A stretch of 64,000 bases of DNA from Rutstroemia sp. NJR-2017a BVV2 (Eukaryota; Ascomycota; Leotiomycetes; Helotiales; Rutstroemiaceae): NCBI GenBank assembly GCA_002946415.1, contig NJPS01000034.1, forward strand, positions 496,001 through 560,000, written 5' to 3'. Within the stretch, counting starts at the first letter, position 1. The number at the start of each line of letters is the position of its first letter. Shown here in pieces: positions 10,560-20,337 of this stretch. The position numbers were made by a program, and so were the translations under genes. Below the pieces are notes generated by a model. That model was not told the DNA's origin. It worked only from the letters and a program-made list of their open reading frames with translations, and did no database searches.

Positions 10560-12473
10560 CTACTCCGCAACCCTTATCCTAGTCCCAGACCTCGTCTCCA
10601 TCGCCCCAACCTCCAAATCCCACCCCGCCCCCTCCAAAACCCCATAAAACCCCGATTCCCTCCTGCACTCCACAACATGCGCCAGCGTTCTCTGCAACCT
10701 CCCCAACACCGCCTCATCATCTCCTACTTCCTTTCCCTTCTTCTCCGCAGTCTCGATGTCTTTCACAAACAACAACGCATGCATCCACGCATCCAAGTGC
10801 ACAATACTCTGCGTCCCCGACTTCAACACAACCAGACATGTTTTACTAGACCGATCATACCACATAAGATACCCCTGCATTTCGTAGACCGCGAGCAGCT
10901 GCTCAAGCGTTACATTCTTCTCTGAGCTGCTTTTATACGCTCCTGACGTCATGGCCTGCGCGAGACAGGACAGGATATCACTCAACGGGACGCCGATCCT
11001 ACACCAACCGAGCACCGGACCGCCTCTCCATCTCAACACGCCGTCTCGTTCGAAGATACGTTCTTGCATGGAGACTTCTTCCGGCGTGAGGACGGTAAGT
11101 TGTGTGTTCCGGTTCTTCAATAATAGCTGATCCAGCGCATGCGATATAATCAGATTCGCACGCTGGCGGTTGATAGTCCGCATGCTGACTGCTCTCACAG
11201 CGAGATAGTTTGTCCCGAGATGGATGGCTAGGAGGGCGATCATGGCGCTCCAGGTCGCCCATTGGGAAGAGATGAGGGAGACGACGAGACTACCGGCGAG
11301 CATGCCGAGGAGGGAGATGATGGTTTCTTGGCTGGAGTCTTTCTTTTATGTAGATGAGATCGTTAATACGTTTCTTCATCCCATCTATAAAATCAATCAC
11401 ATCACATGAAAGAAAACAGCACCAAACTTACCGCATTCAACTCCCCCAAATTCCCCTGCGTCGCAAAATGCGCGCTCAAACTCGCCTTGGAACTCCCCGC
11501 CGCAACCCCACATAGAGCACGCAACACACTCGAAAAACTAAGCAAGACCACGCGCGAAGCTTTCGGCAGCGCGGGCGACAAACAGTCGAGGATCATGGCG
11601 GCGTCGTTGAAGACGTCGGCGGCGAGCCGGTACATTTTGCACTCGGGTTCGAGCGCGGTGCCGAGTCGGTGCGCGAAGAGGATCGTCGCGATGCGGCCCA
11701 TGGATTCTTGGAACACGGAGAGGAGCAGCGCGGACGTGGGGGAGGCGTGAGAGTCGCCTACGCCGATTCCTGCGGGAGGGGGGGTTAGCTTAGGGGGAGG
11801 AGGAGAGGGGGAGGGGGTGGGCTTGGGGGGTGGATGTTGTATTGTATCGCTGGATACTTGGACAGAGAGGAATATCATCACTTCCATACTGCGTCCATAC
11901 TAACACCGACCACGACTATCTTTCTCCACCCAATAAACCCACCTTCAAGCACCGCCCTCGACGCCAGCAACCCCGCAATGGAGCTCGAGAACGCCTGCAG
12001 GGAATCCTATCCGCCACGCATTCATCAGCGTCCATCCCCCATCAAGAACGAATGAACACCTCACATAAATCTGATATCTACCACAGCCAAGCAATTAGCC
12101 TCAGAATGCACAACCCCTCCACACAGACCGTTACTCACTCAAGATAATCCCTCGTCACACTATTCGGGTACCCCGCGGGTAGAAATGCCGCCAAGATGCT
12201 TTTTGCATAGCTATTTGAGTTTTTGGGTATCTAGGCAATTATCGTTAAGTTAGTACAGTATAGTCCATATCCATATCTCGAGGAAGAGGAAAAGAAATGT
12301 GAGAATACATCAACATCAACTCTCGTGCCCTTTCCTTGGCCACCACTAGCAGGAGTAGTGATATAAGTAGCGACAAGATTATTCGATTGATCGCGTTCCT
12401 GGATTTCAATTGAATGGGAAGAGGAAGAGGAAGAGGAAAGTCCTAATGGTTTCTGTGATTGTGCAGACGCCAT
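10560..12473 (-). CDS. RUS-family (DUF647) membrane protein
   Basis: Six exons: 12309-12473, 12139-12230, 12065-12077, 11943-12006, 11432-11769 and 10560-11342, joining in frame to 484 residues. The DUF647/ROOT UVB SENSITIVE signature is complete: FLPAGYPNSVTRDYLEYQIY, DSLQAFSSSIAGLLASRAVL, GIGVGDSHASPTSALLLSVF, the GRIATILFAHRLGT helix, MYRLAADVFNDAAMILDCLSP, and SLSAHFATQGNLGELNAKDS joined to SQETIISLLGMLAG, then LNYLAVRAVS-like HLGTNYLAVRAVSMRTINRQ. Several hydrophobic helices are present. Plant RUS proteins act in early seedling UV-B/vitamin B6 responses. The fungal members have no established role. Exon 3 is only 13 nt long and encodes the end of DYLEYQIY. Skipping it would shift the frame, so it must be recognised by flanking signals. 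The intron at 11770-11942 contains an extreme poly-C tract on the coding strand. Confidence 0.88.
11774..11833 (+). repeat. G-rich tract within RUS intron
   Basis: The plus strand has at least six runs of four or more G in 60 nt (for example GGGGGGG at 11778 and GGGGGG near 11825), so it fits a G-quadruplex motif on the template strand of the RUS gene. The transcript carries the C-rich complement, which ends directly in the CTCCCGCAG acceptor. Confidence 0.55.
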
Positions 12474-13170
12474 TGTTTATTTCGGGTGAGATCAATTGGG
12501 TTCTTCGGAATCACATTACTTATTTGTTTGAGGTGAGTTCTGGGGATAGAGATGTCGTTGCATACGTCTCGGCAGTAACAGCCAGTTAGCGAGCCTAGAG
12601 CCGTCTGAAGTTCACAACGGCATGCATAATAAGCCTTAGCAACGACGTTAAAGGTCAGTGTTCACATGCATGAACTTGTCTTAGCTTGTGATGAGGGGTT
12701 GGCGAGGTCCTGATTTATTCTGCTAAACTTGCAACATTTCCTCATGAATTTGTACATTCGGCAATTGTTTGAATTTCTTCATGTGATGTTGAATATTGTT
12801 TTGTTTTTCATTTTTTATTCTGATTCTACTGTTCTCCTCGCCGTCCATGAAGCCCTCCCAGGAAAATCCCAAACATCCATAAACTCCAGTGTAAAGATCG
12901 AATAGACCAAAACAAAGTCCCATGCGAGTTGAAGTCGCTAAGACTCCAGGTAAGTACTTTTCCAGATGTAAGCACTTTTCCGAGTCAAATCCTTTTCAGC
13001 CATGAATCCTACAAGTATGATCTAATGAGTGATCCAAGTCCGTATCCCGCCATTCCGTCGTCCACTTTGCCCCCTTCAGTAAATCCTCACAATACCGTTG
13101 TTTCGTTGGGTATATTTTGTATCCGAGAGCATAATAGTACATGATCGTCCGTAAGAAAAAAGAATCAGAT
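12474..13170. other. Intergenic, no gene seen
   Basis: Upstream region of the RUS gene and downstream flank of KGD4. The short open frames have no family resemblance. Confidence 0.45.
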
Positions 13171-13635
13171 TCAGCAGACCAATGTAGCACCACCAGTCTC
13201 AATAGCATCGATTTCAGCAAGATCAATGCGGGTACGGTGGAATCGAGGAGGTAGTTCGTTGCGGTCCCAGAACTCGCCCTTAGCAGGCTCAACAGGCCCC
13301 AAAGCCTTTCCAGGAAGAGCGCCAATAGATCCATCCTTTCGGGCACTTCGACCGAGAGGACCATGTTGTTGGGCGTTTTGTCGGTAGGCCGAGAAGGATG
13401 ATTGAGCCTCGACGAAACCCTTTGGAAGTTCGTGGGTTGGGGATGCTGGGTGGGCGTGAGGGGTGTGGTCAACGGAAGCTATGGTATACAATGTCAGCGG
13501 GGATTCTTTGATAGCTATACATAGCAGGCAGAACATACAGGGGATTGATCGCTTGCCCAAGAACTTGATCATTGGAGTGCGTTCATGGTGGGCAGCTGCT
13601 GCAGAGGCTTGACGAAGAACTTTGGTCGCAAACAT
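13171..13635 (-). CDS. KGD4: Alpha-ketoglutarate dehydrogenase subunit 4 (Ymr31-type)
   Basis: Two exons, 13539-13635 and 13171-13478, giving 134 residues. The start MFATKVLRQASAAAAHHERT is a mitochondrial presequence-like stretch. The family core follows: PMIKFLGKRSIPSSVDHTPH after splicing, then AHPASPTHELPKGF, SFSAYRQNAQQHGPL, and PAKGEFWDRNELPPRFHRTR. These words match the fungal Kgd4/Ymr31 (MRPS36-like) family. The protein was first named a small mitochondrial ribosomal subunit, but in yeast it anchors the E3 component (Lpd1) to the 2-oxoglutarate dehydrogenase core. The intron can be read through without a stop in the unspliced frame, but splicing restores the conserved RSIP-x-VDHTPHAHPA spacing, so the spliced model is preferred. 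Confidence 0.9.
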   Translation of the reverse strand: MFATKVLRQASAAAAHHERTPMIKFLGKRSIPCMFCLLCIAIKESPLTLYTIASVDHTPHAHPASPTHELPKGFVEAQSSFSAYRQNAQQHGPLGRSARKDGSIGALPGKALGPVEPAKGEFWDRNELPPRFHRTRIDLAEIDAIETGGATLVC

Positions 13636-15023
13636 CTTGAAAGATAAAAATGAGCTGGCGTGAAGTAGTTACAAACAAAAGGATGGTTGTAAGAACTTGT
13701 TGAATGCGACCAGGGAGAAGTTCAATGTCGTGTGCCTCTGTTGAGCGAGCTTATTATTGTCGGGTGAGTGAGAAGTGTAAGAAGTAAGAGTCGGAGTCCG
13801 AGGGGAAGGTGCAAATAAATGTTTCGTGGTGGAAGTGGATGTGGTACAAGATCGGGTCTTCGGACGTTTTGGTAGGCTAGGAATCTAGCGAAAGGTGTGA
13901 TTGAGAATGGGGGGCTTTTTGTATGTGGGAAGCAGTGCGGGAAGCGGCAGAGGTAGGAGATTTGCGAAGTGAGAATGAACCAATCTCCCGTATAGCAGCA
14001 GCAGTAGATATGACAATCAAATTCTTAAATGTTTTGATTTTTGAATAATAGAAGGGAGAATAATAGAAGGGAGAGAGAAGAGTCAACTCGTGGGGGGACT
14101 TGCACCGTTTTCTTATACAAAGCTCGTGGTCGCCGTTGGTGCGGGGTTGGCCTTTGTATGGCAAGTCCGACCTCAGTCAAACCTCAGACGATAGGATGGT
14201 CTCGTCTATCACTTATCAATTATCAATTATCAAGCCATTTTCTTATCGGACTGGCACTCTTACCAATGCACCCACCAAATATTGTGGGAGAATGGCGTGA
14301 TAGCAAAACTACAACAGGTAAATTACAAGAAAATACTTCAAATTGCATACATAACCTTATTCCACATGCACATGCGCACCTATGGTTCTTGTCTGTTCCA
14401 AGCTTCCCAGCGGCCATGTCCGGTTGGTGGTCGATTATTATGGTGTTATGGTGGAACCGTGGAGGTAGGAATTTACTTTAGTAGGTCGCCAACCGAGGAA
14501 AACTTTTTCGTCATGGGTCTCCAGGATGGTCGATGCTTTTTTCCTTTTTGCTTCTGATAATGCACCAGCTGTGTAGCTCCAAAGAGATAGTGACCAGCGT
14601 GATTCGTTGGATAAATGTGGATGAATGCTTGAAGTTGAAGGACCTTCAGCCTCTCTTTGTTATCTTTGTTAAACCTTGCCAGGAAATCCGGGGAAAGGTG
14701 TCAAAAGTCCATGCTGCAGCCATTGGATGCAGCCAGCGAATGCGCACTTCATAGACAACTCGGGGGTCGAAATCAGTCGGTAGGAGCTTTTTAAGCAGGC
14801 TTGCGTATTCTGATTTCGGAATAAACTTCCGATTCACTAGCATCCCAGCCCAGTCCAGCCCAACACACATCTACGGAGTACATTCACATTCGCATTCACA
14901 TTCTCCAAACCACTCAAGGGACAGCCATCCGAAATAAGTAAGGGGTCACAACAAGAGCTCTGCCCTCCTCCGCTTTTCGGACGTTGCCACATCTCCCACC
15001 CCCACCACCCATGCGAATCCACC
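13636..15023. other. Divergent intergenic region KGD4/MED18
   Basis: 1.4 kb with only low-scoring open frames, apart from the 15-bp tandem repeat. I looked for a tRNA around 14080-14130 (GGTGCAAGTCC on the minus strand), but no T-stem pairs. Confidence 0.4.
14043..14072. repeat. 15-bp perfect tandem duplication
   Basis: GAATAATAGAAGGGA occurs twice head to tail (14043-14057 and 14058-14072), just upstream of the KGD4 gene. A shorter TATCAAT repeat follows near 14215. Confidence 0.6.
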
Positions 15024-15949
15024 ATGCATGAGATCTTCCTTTCAGCAGCCGTGGATAGTGAAGATGTCTCCCGCGCTGTGCGTATTCTGCAAGGTTATTG
15101 TGGAATGATTCCGCAAGAGCTCATTCGTCGGCGCCTCATATTCGAAGGTCCTCGAAGTCGCACTGTGAAGGGCCTCGATCCTTCTTTCATGAAACAGCAA
15201 CCACCCAATAAGTTACCACTATGGAAGTTTCTCAATGATCAACTGGTCCGACAATCGTATATTCTTACCCTCGTATATGATGTGGAGAAAAGCCAATTCG
15301 GTCTACCAAAACAAGAGTCAGACGGGGAGGAGGGGAACCCGTAAGTGCATGTCCCGTGATGGCCCACGAGACCTTTGCTACTATTCATGACTAACGACCA
15401 CCTAGAGGTTCATGCCCACTAGATGACGTTCCTGGCACTTTACGATGGAATGATCTCCCAGATCCATCCAATGCTACTATCGTCAATAGCAGGTCGGCTA
15501 TAACGATTGCAGACGAGAAGTTGCTCTGCAAACTGTTACAAGCCAGTGGACAGAGGTAAGTTCCTTGACAATCCATAGCTACTCTTGCTTAAACACGATC
15601 TAGATTCACACGGGAGGTTGTTCAAGAATGCTATCAACTAGTGCACAATAATGTAGTTTTCACATTGAGCCGTTTCCTTGAAATCCCGCCAGAGTTTCAA
15701 GAAGTTGATAGTAATTCTCGCCCCAAGATCAACAGCAAACTACCAGCCTTCGAATCCTTGGAGCCATTCGATGCTGATGATAAGTGGATTCTAATCGCCA
15801 GTGTGGAAGTTGCAAATGGCAATGACCCGGATCTTATGAAGCGCGGCATGGAGGAATTAATGACTGCCAAGGAAGATTTTAAGGGGTGCTTCGCTCTAAA
15901 GGCTGCAGATAGACATACTTTCGATACCAAAGTGAAAGTGGTGTCCTGA
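15024..15949 (+). CDS. MED18: Mediator complex subunit 18
   Basis: Three exons, 15024-15340, 15406-15555 and 15604-15949, giving 270 residues. The N-terminus MHEIFLSAAVDSEDVSRAVR followed by ILQGYCGMIPQELIRRRLIF is the conserved start of fungal Med18 (Srb5). The second block includes LPLWKFLNDQLVRQSYILTL, and the C-terminal half ends in AVQ-type beta-barrel strands, including QECYQLVHNNVVFTLSRF and KWILIASVEVANGNDPDLM. Med18 is a head-module subunit that binds Med20 and contacts RNA polymerase II (Rpb4/7 side) at promoters. Both introns are phase 2 with standard GTAAGT donors. The first ATG at 15011 is out of frame with this protein, and the ATG at 15024 is the one that gives the family N-terminus. 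Confidence 0.9.
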
Positions 15950-16296
15950 TCTCTATGACATACGGAGCAAGGAGCTATGAGAAAGAATGACGGACCACAG
16001 TGGGTGGTCGAGAAGGGCGCAGCATCTTTGAGCAGTAGGACGGGATAAACTCTCTACAGAGACACTTAGTATTCCGTTCTTGACCATGTCGAGAAATCAG
16101 CCGCTGCCTATACCGTGCATGACTGAGTTGATGCCGACATAGGCTTATCACATAACACAGTCATAAAAATAATGAACGCTCGTCATCAGAATGTTCTATT
16201 GTATACCCCGCATCTCCCAGAGTTTCTAGTTTTATATTCACAATGCATCCACAACTTCCTCTGCCCTCCTCCCATAAACAACGCCAGCCTCCATGT
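15950..16296. other. Convergent spacer MED18/COX8
   Basis: 3' flanks of two converging genes. No other signal seen. Confidence 0.4.
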
Positions 16297-16587
16297 TTAC
16301 TGGTTCTTCTTGGTTTGCCAAACAGCAATACCGAATGGAGCACCTATAACCAGGTTAGCCAACGTCTGCCACCACAACAAGCTCCGACCAAACTTACCGA
16401 ATCCGACAGCCATGAATGTCCAGTATCTAACGGCGAACCACTTTGTCAATGGGTTGAACGGGATGTTGCTTCGCGGTCCTTCAGGGTAATGGTATGGAGA
16501 GCCCAATTGAGCACGGGTAGAGTGGAAGCCACGGCGGGCGACCATTGAGGTGGTAGAGGATGCACGGACTGCTGCTCGAGATAACAT
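16297..16587 (-). CDS. COX8: Cytochrome c oxidase subunit 8 (COX7C-type)
   Basis: Two exons, 16398-16587 and 16297-16343, giving 78 residues. The start MLSRAAVRASSTTSMVARRG is a Ser/Arg-rich mitochondrial presequence. It is followed by FHSTRAQLGSPYHYPEGPRS and NIPFNPLTKWFAVRYWTFMA, the fungal Cox8 signature, and one membrane helix continuing VGFGAPFGIAVWQTKK. The subunit is a small nuclear-encoded part of complex IV in the inner mitochondrial membrane. The 54-nt intron (16344-16397, GTAAGT...TTATAG) is a multiple of three and lacks stops, so the unspliced frame stays open. Splicing is preferred because it brings VGFG next to APFGIAVWQ as in relatives. The gene is divergent from MTR4. Confidence 0.9.
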   Translation of the reverse strand: MLSRAAVRASSTTSMVARRGFHSTRAQLGSPYHYPEGPRSNIPFNPLTKWFAVRYWTFMAVGFGKFGRSLLWWQTLANLVIGAPFGIAVWQTKKNQ

Positions 16588-16959
16588 CTATTGTCATAAG
16601 TTAGCTTCAGCCACTCTGTGCATGCGCCAGTGTGTGCGTACCTTGGAGGATTTGATTTCTGCTTGTTTGAGGGAAAACGTTCAGTGGACTGACTTTGATG
16701 ATGCTCGGTTGTAACAAGCGTTGAAGCAACAATGTGGGAGGGGTGAATTGATTGATTATTGTGGCCTTAGGCCAAAAGAACGGCAAGACGGACCTTTTAT
16801 CTATCAGGATGGGAGCTTGCGATAAAATAAAAATTCGGGAAGTATCTTTGTTTTCAAGGGTCCATTTCGATCTTTCAGTCTTTGAATTTGAAGAATTGCC
16901 AAAACCCAAGATTTTATCGCCCTCCACAACTTTGATGAAGATTGCCGAAATCAGTCAAC
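16588..16959. other. Shared divergent promoter COX8/MTR4
   Basis: A 372-bp head-to-head spacer between a respiratory subunit and the exosome helicase. The sequence next to COX8 ends in an AG-like signal and may hold a 5' UTR intron. No coding content is seen. Confidence 0.4.
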
Positions 16960-19900
16960 ATGGATTTGTTTGATGTGTTCGACGACGATAAACCTCAGGG
17001 AGCGCCTGCCTCCCCCAAGGCGAAAAAAGCGCGGAAGGATAAGAAGGACCGAAGCAAGAAGAGAAACGTAAATGGCGATGTCAAGGCGATTCCTGATGCG
17101 CAAGATGCACAGGATGCCCCAGATGGTGATTTGGAGATGGGCGACGCAGAAGAACCAGCGATAGAAGCAGACGTCGAGGAAGAAGACAATGAAGAGATTG
17201 AAGAGAAACAAGACACCAAGCGACGCCGAAAAGAAGCTGAAGCCGAGCCCGTGGTTACAGATGCCTTCGAGACGGCGCAATCGCGAGAACTTGCAGCATC
17301 GGCAGGTCTGCAAGGAAGCAAGGACGATGCAGCTTTGGTGCTTCAACACAACATACAACATCAAGTCTCTCTTCCTCCCGACTACGACTATGTTCCAATT
17401 TCACAGCACAAATCGCCCGAGACACCAGCTAGAACTTGGCCCTTCGAATTAGATCCCTTCCAAAAGGTCTCTATTGCATCAATTGAACGAGGGGAGAGTG
17501 TGCTGGTATCGGCGCATACTAGTGCAGGTAAAACTGTTGTGGCAGAATATGCTATTGCGCAAAGTTTGAGGAACAACCAAAGAGTCATCTACACCAGTCC
17601 AATCAAAGCCTTAAGTAATCAGAAGTATCGAGAGTTTAATGCAGAGTTTGGAGATGTTGGTCTTATGACTGGAGATGTTACAATCAACCCCACTGCGACA
17701 TGTCTGGTTATGACAACGGAGATTTTAAGGTCTATGTTGTATCGCGGTTCGGAGATCATGCGTGAAGTAGCTTGGGTCATTTTCGATGAAGTCCATTACA
17801 TGAGGGATAAGTCGAGAGGTGTAGTCTGGGAAGAAACGATCATTCTTTTGCCAGACAAGGTCAGATATGTCTTTTTGTCCGCCACCATTCCCAACTCTAT
17901 GCAATTCGCCGAGTGGATTACAAAAACACATAATCAGCCATGTCATATCGTCTACACAGATTTCCGACCGACGCCACTTCAACACTACTTCTTCCCTGCC
18001 GGCGCAGACGGTATACATCTGATTGTGGATGAGAAGGGTAATTTCAGGGAGGATAATTTCCAGAAAGCTATGACATCGATAGAGGAAAAGAAAGGATCTG
18101 ATCCAGCAGATATCGATGCCAAGCGTAAAGGGCGTGGAAAGGACAAGAAGACCAACAAAGGGAGCAACAAGGAAGGCTCAGATATTTACAAGATTGTACG
18201 GATGATCATGCTGAAGCATTACAATCCTGTCATTGTCTTCAGTTTCAGCAAACGAGAATGCGAAGCATATGCATTACAGATGAGTTCGATGGCATTCAAT
18301 GACCAGTCTGAAAAAGATATGGTTACGAAAGTCTTTGAGAGTGCCATTGAGTCTCTTTCGGAAGAGGACAAGACACTGCCTCAAATTCAGCACATTCTGC
18401 CCCTTCTCCGACGAGGCATCGGTGTTCATCATTCTGGACTTCTGCCCATCCTGAAAGAGACGATCGAAATTCTATTCCAGGAGAACTTGATCAAGGTTCT
18501 TTTTGCTACTGAAACCTTCTCTATCGGTCTGAACATGCCTGCAAAGACTGTGGTTTTCACAAGTGTTGAAAAATTCGATGGTGATAAGATGCGATATCTC
18601 ACACCCTCCGAATTCATCCAAATGTCCGGTCGCGCCGGTCGTCGTGGTCTGGATGACAGAGGTATTGTCATTATGATGATCAACTCCAAAATGGAACCCG
18701 ACAATGCCAAGACAATCGTCCGAGGAGAACAGGACAAGCTTAATTCGGCCTTTTATCTTGGTTATAATATGATTCTCAACTTGATGCGGTTGGAAGGAAT
18801 ATCTCCCGAGTTCATGTTAGAGCACTGTTTCTATCAATTCCAAAACACGTCTAACGTGATTGTGTTGGAGAAAGAGCTTCAACAGTTACAATCCGAGCGA
18901 GATAACCTCCAGATCCCAGATGAAGCTATCATTAAAGAATATTACGAACTCCGACAGCAACTTACTTCATACACCAAGGACATGCGAGATGTCATCAATC
19001 ACCCGAACTATTGTTTGCAGTTTATGCAACCAGGACGAGTGGTACATATCAAATATCAGGACCACGATTTCGGGTGGGGAGCAGTTGTGAAGTTCACGCC
19101 TCGCAGACCAGCCAAAGGTCAGACCGAAGAAGACTATCCTCCTCAGCAATCATATGTTCTTGACGTATTGCTGTTGGTTTCGTCCGACAGTACGGTTGGT
19201 ACACAAGCACAAAATGATCTGCCACTAGGAATCAAACCACCAGGCGAGGGTGATAAAGGTAAGATGGAAGTTGTGCCGGTGTTATTATCATGTGTCGAAG
19301 CTATTGGTCATGTCCGTATCTTCTTACCTAAAGATCTCCATCCAAGTGATCAGCGAAATACAGTTCGCAAATCTCTCGATGAAGTCAAGCGTCGCTTCCC
19401 AGACGGTATCGCCATATTGGATCCAATAGAAAACATGGGCATTACAGACGACTCCTTCAAGAAGCTCCTCCGCAAAATTGAAGTCCTTGAATCCCGCTTA
19501 TTATCCAACCCTCTCCACAATTCCCCTCGTCTACCAGATCTATACAACCAATACGCCGGCAAAGTCGAACTCCTGCGCCAAATTAAAGAAAAGCGCAAAG
19601 CCATCACCACCGCCCTCAGCATAATGCAACTCGACGAACTCAAATCCCGCAAACGAGTCCTCCGTCGTCTCGGGTTCATCAACGAACAAGAAGTCGTAGA
19701 ACTGAAAGCTCGTGTCGCATGCGAAATCTCCACTGGCGACGGCCACGAACTTCTCTTATCCGAACTCCTCTTCAACGGCTACTTTAACGACCTCACTCCT
19801 GAAATGTGTGCGGCTGTTCTCTCGTGTTTCATCTTCGAGGAGAAGAGCAAACAGCCGCCGCTCAAGGAAGAGCTTGCCAGTAAATTCAGAGAAATCCAAG

Positions 19901-20337
19901 CACAGGCGCGCATCATAGCTAAGGTTAGCGCGGAGAGTAAGTTGACGATGAATGAGGAGGAGTATGTGCAGAGCTTTAAGTGGCAGCTTATGGAGGTGGT
20001 GCATGTTTGGGCGCAGGGGAAGAGCTTTTCTGAGATTTGGTAAGTCTTTTTCACACCTATTTACTAGGCTCTCTTCTCTTCTCTTCACAACTCCCAATAT
20101 TTATCAATCCAATTCTTATATTTTCGATCACGCTAACCCACTTTCCTCTAAAACAGCAAAATGACAGACGTCTACGAAGGTTCTCTCATCCGACTCTTCC
20201 GTCGTCTGGAAGAACTTCTCAGACAGATGGCGCAAGCGGGCAAGGTTATGGGTTCAGATGAATTGGCGGCCAAGTTCGAGGAGTCGCTTAAGAAGATTAG
20301 GAGGGATATCGTCGCGGCGCAGAGTTTGTACTTGTGA
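16960..20337 (+). CDS. MTR4: Exosome-associated RNA helicase Mtr4/Dob1
   Basis: Two exons, 16960-20039 and 20157-20337, giving 1,086 residues, close to the usual Mtr4 length. The start ATG at 16960 opens [12 protein letters not shown] and a Lys- then Asp/Glu-rich N-terminal region. The Ski2-type DExH helicase core is complete: AHTSAGKT (residue about 185), [32 protein letters not shown] (about 276), [52 protein letters not shown] and [15 protein letters not shown] (about 554). The arch/KOW insertion ([20 protein letters not shown]) and C-terminal DSHCT domain follow. The last exon encodes [20 protein letters not shown] to VAAQSLYL. Mtr4 is the nuclear exosome and TRAMP helicase, unwinding RNA for 3' decay and 5.8S processing. 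Without the final splice the protein would lose the last 60 residues of a conserved domain. Confidence 0.97.

Noticed and set aside
14041..14160. tRNA-like GGTGCAAGTCC on the minus strand
   Set aside because: No paired T-stem and no cloverleaf. It lies in a repeat-rich intergenic stretch.
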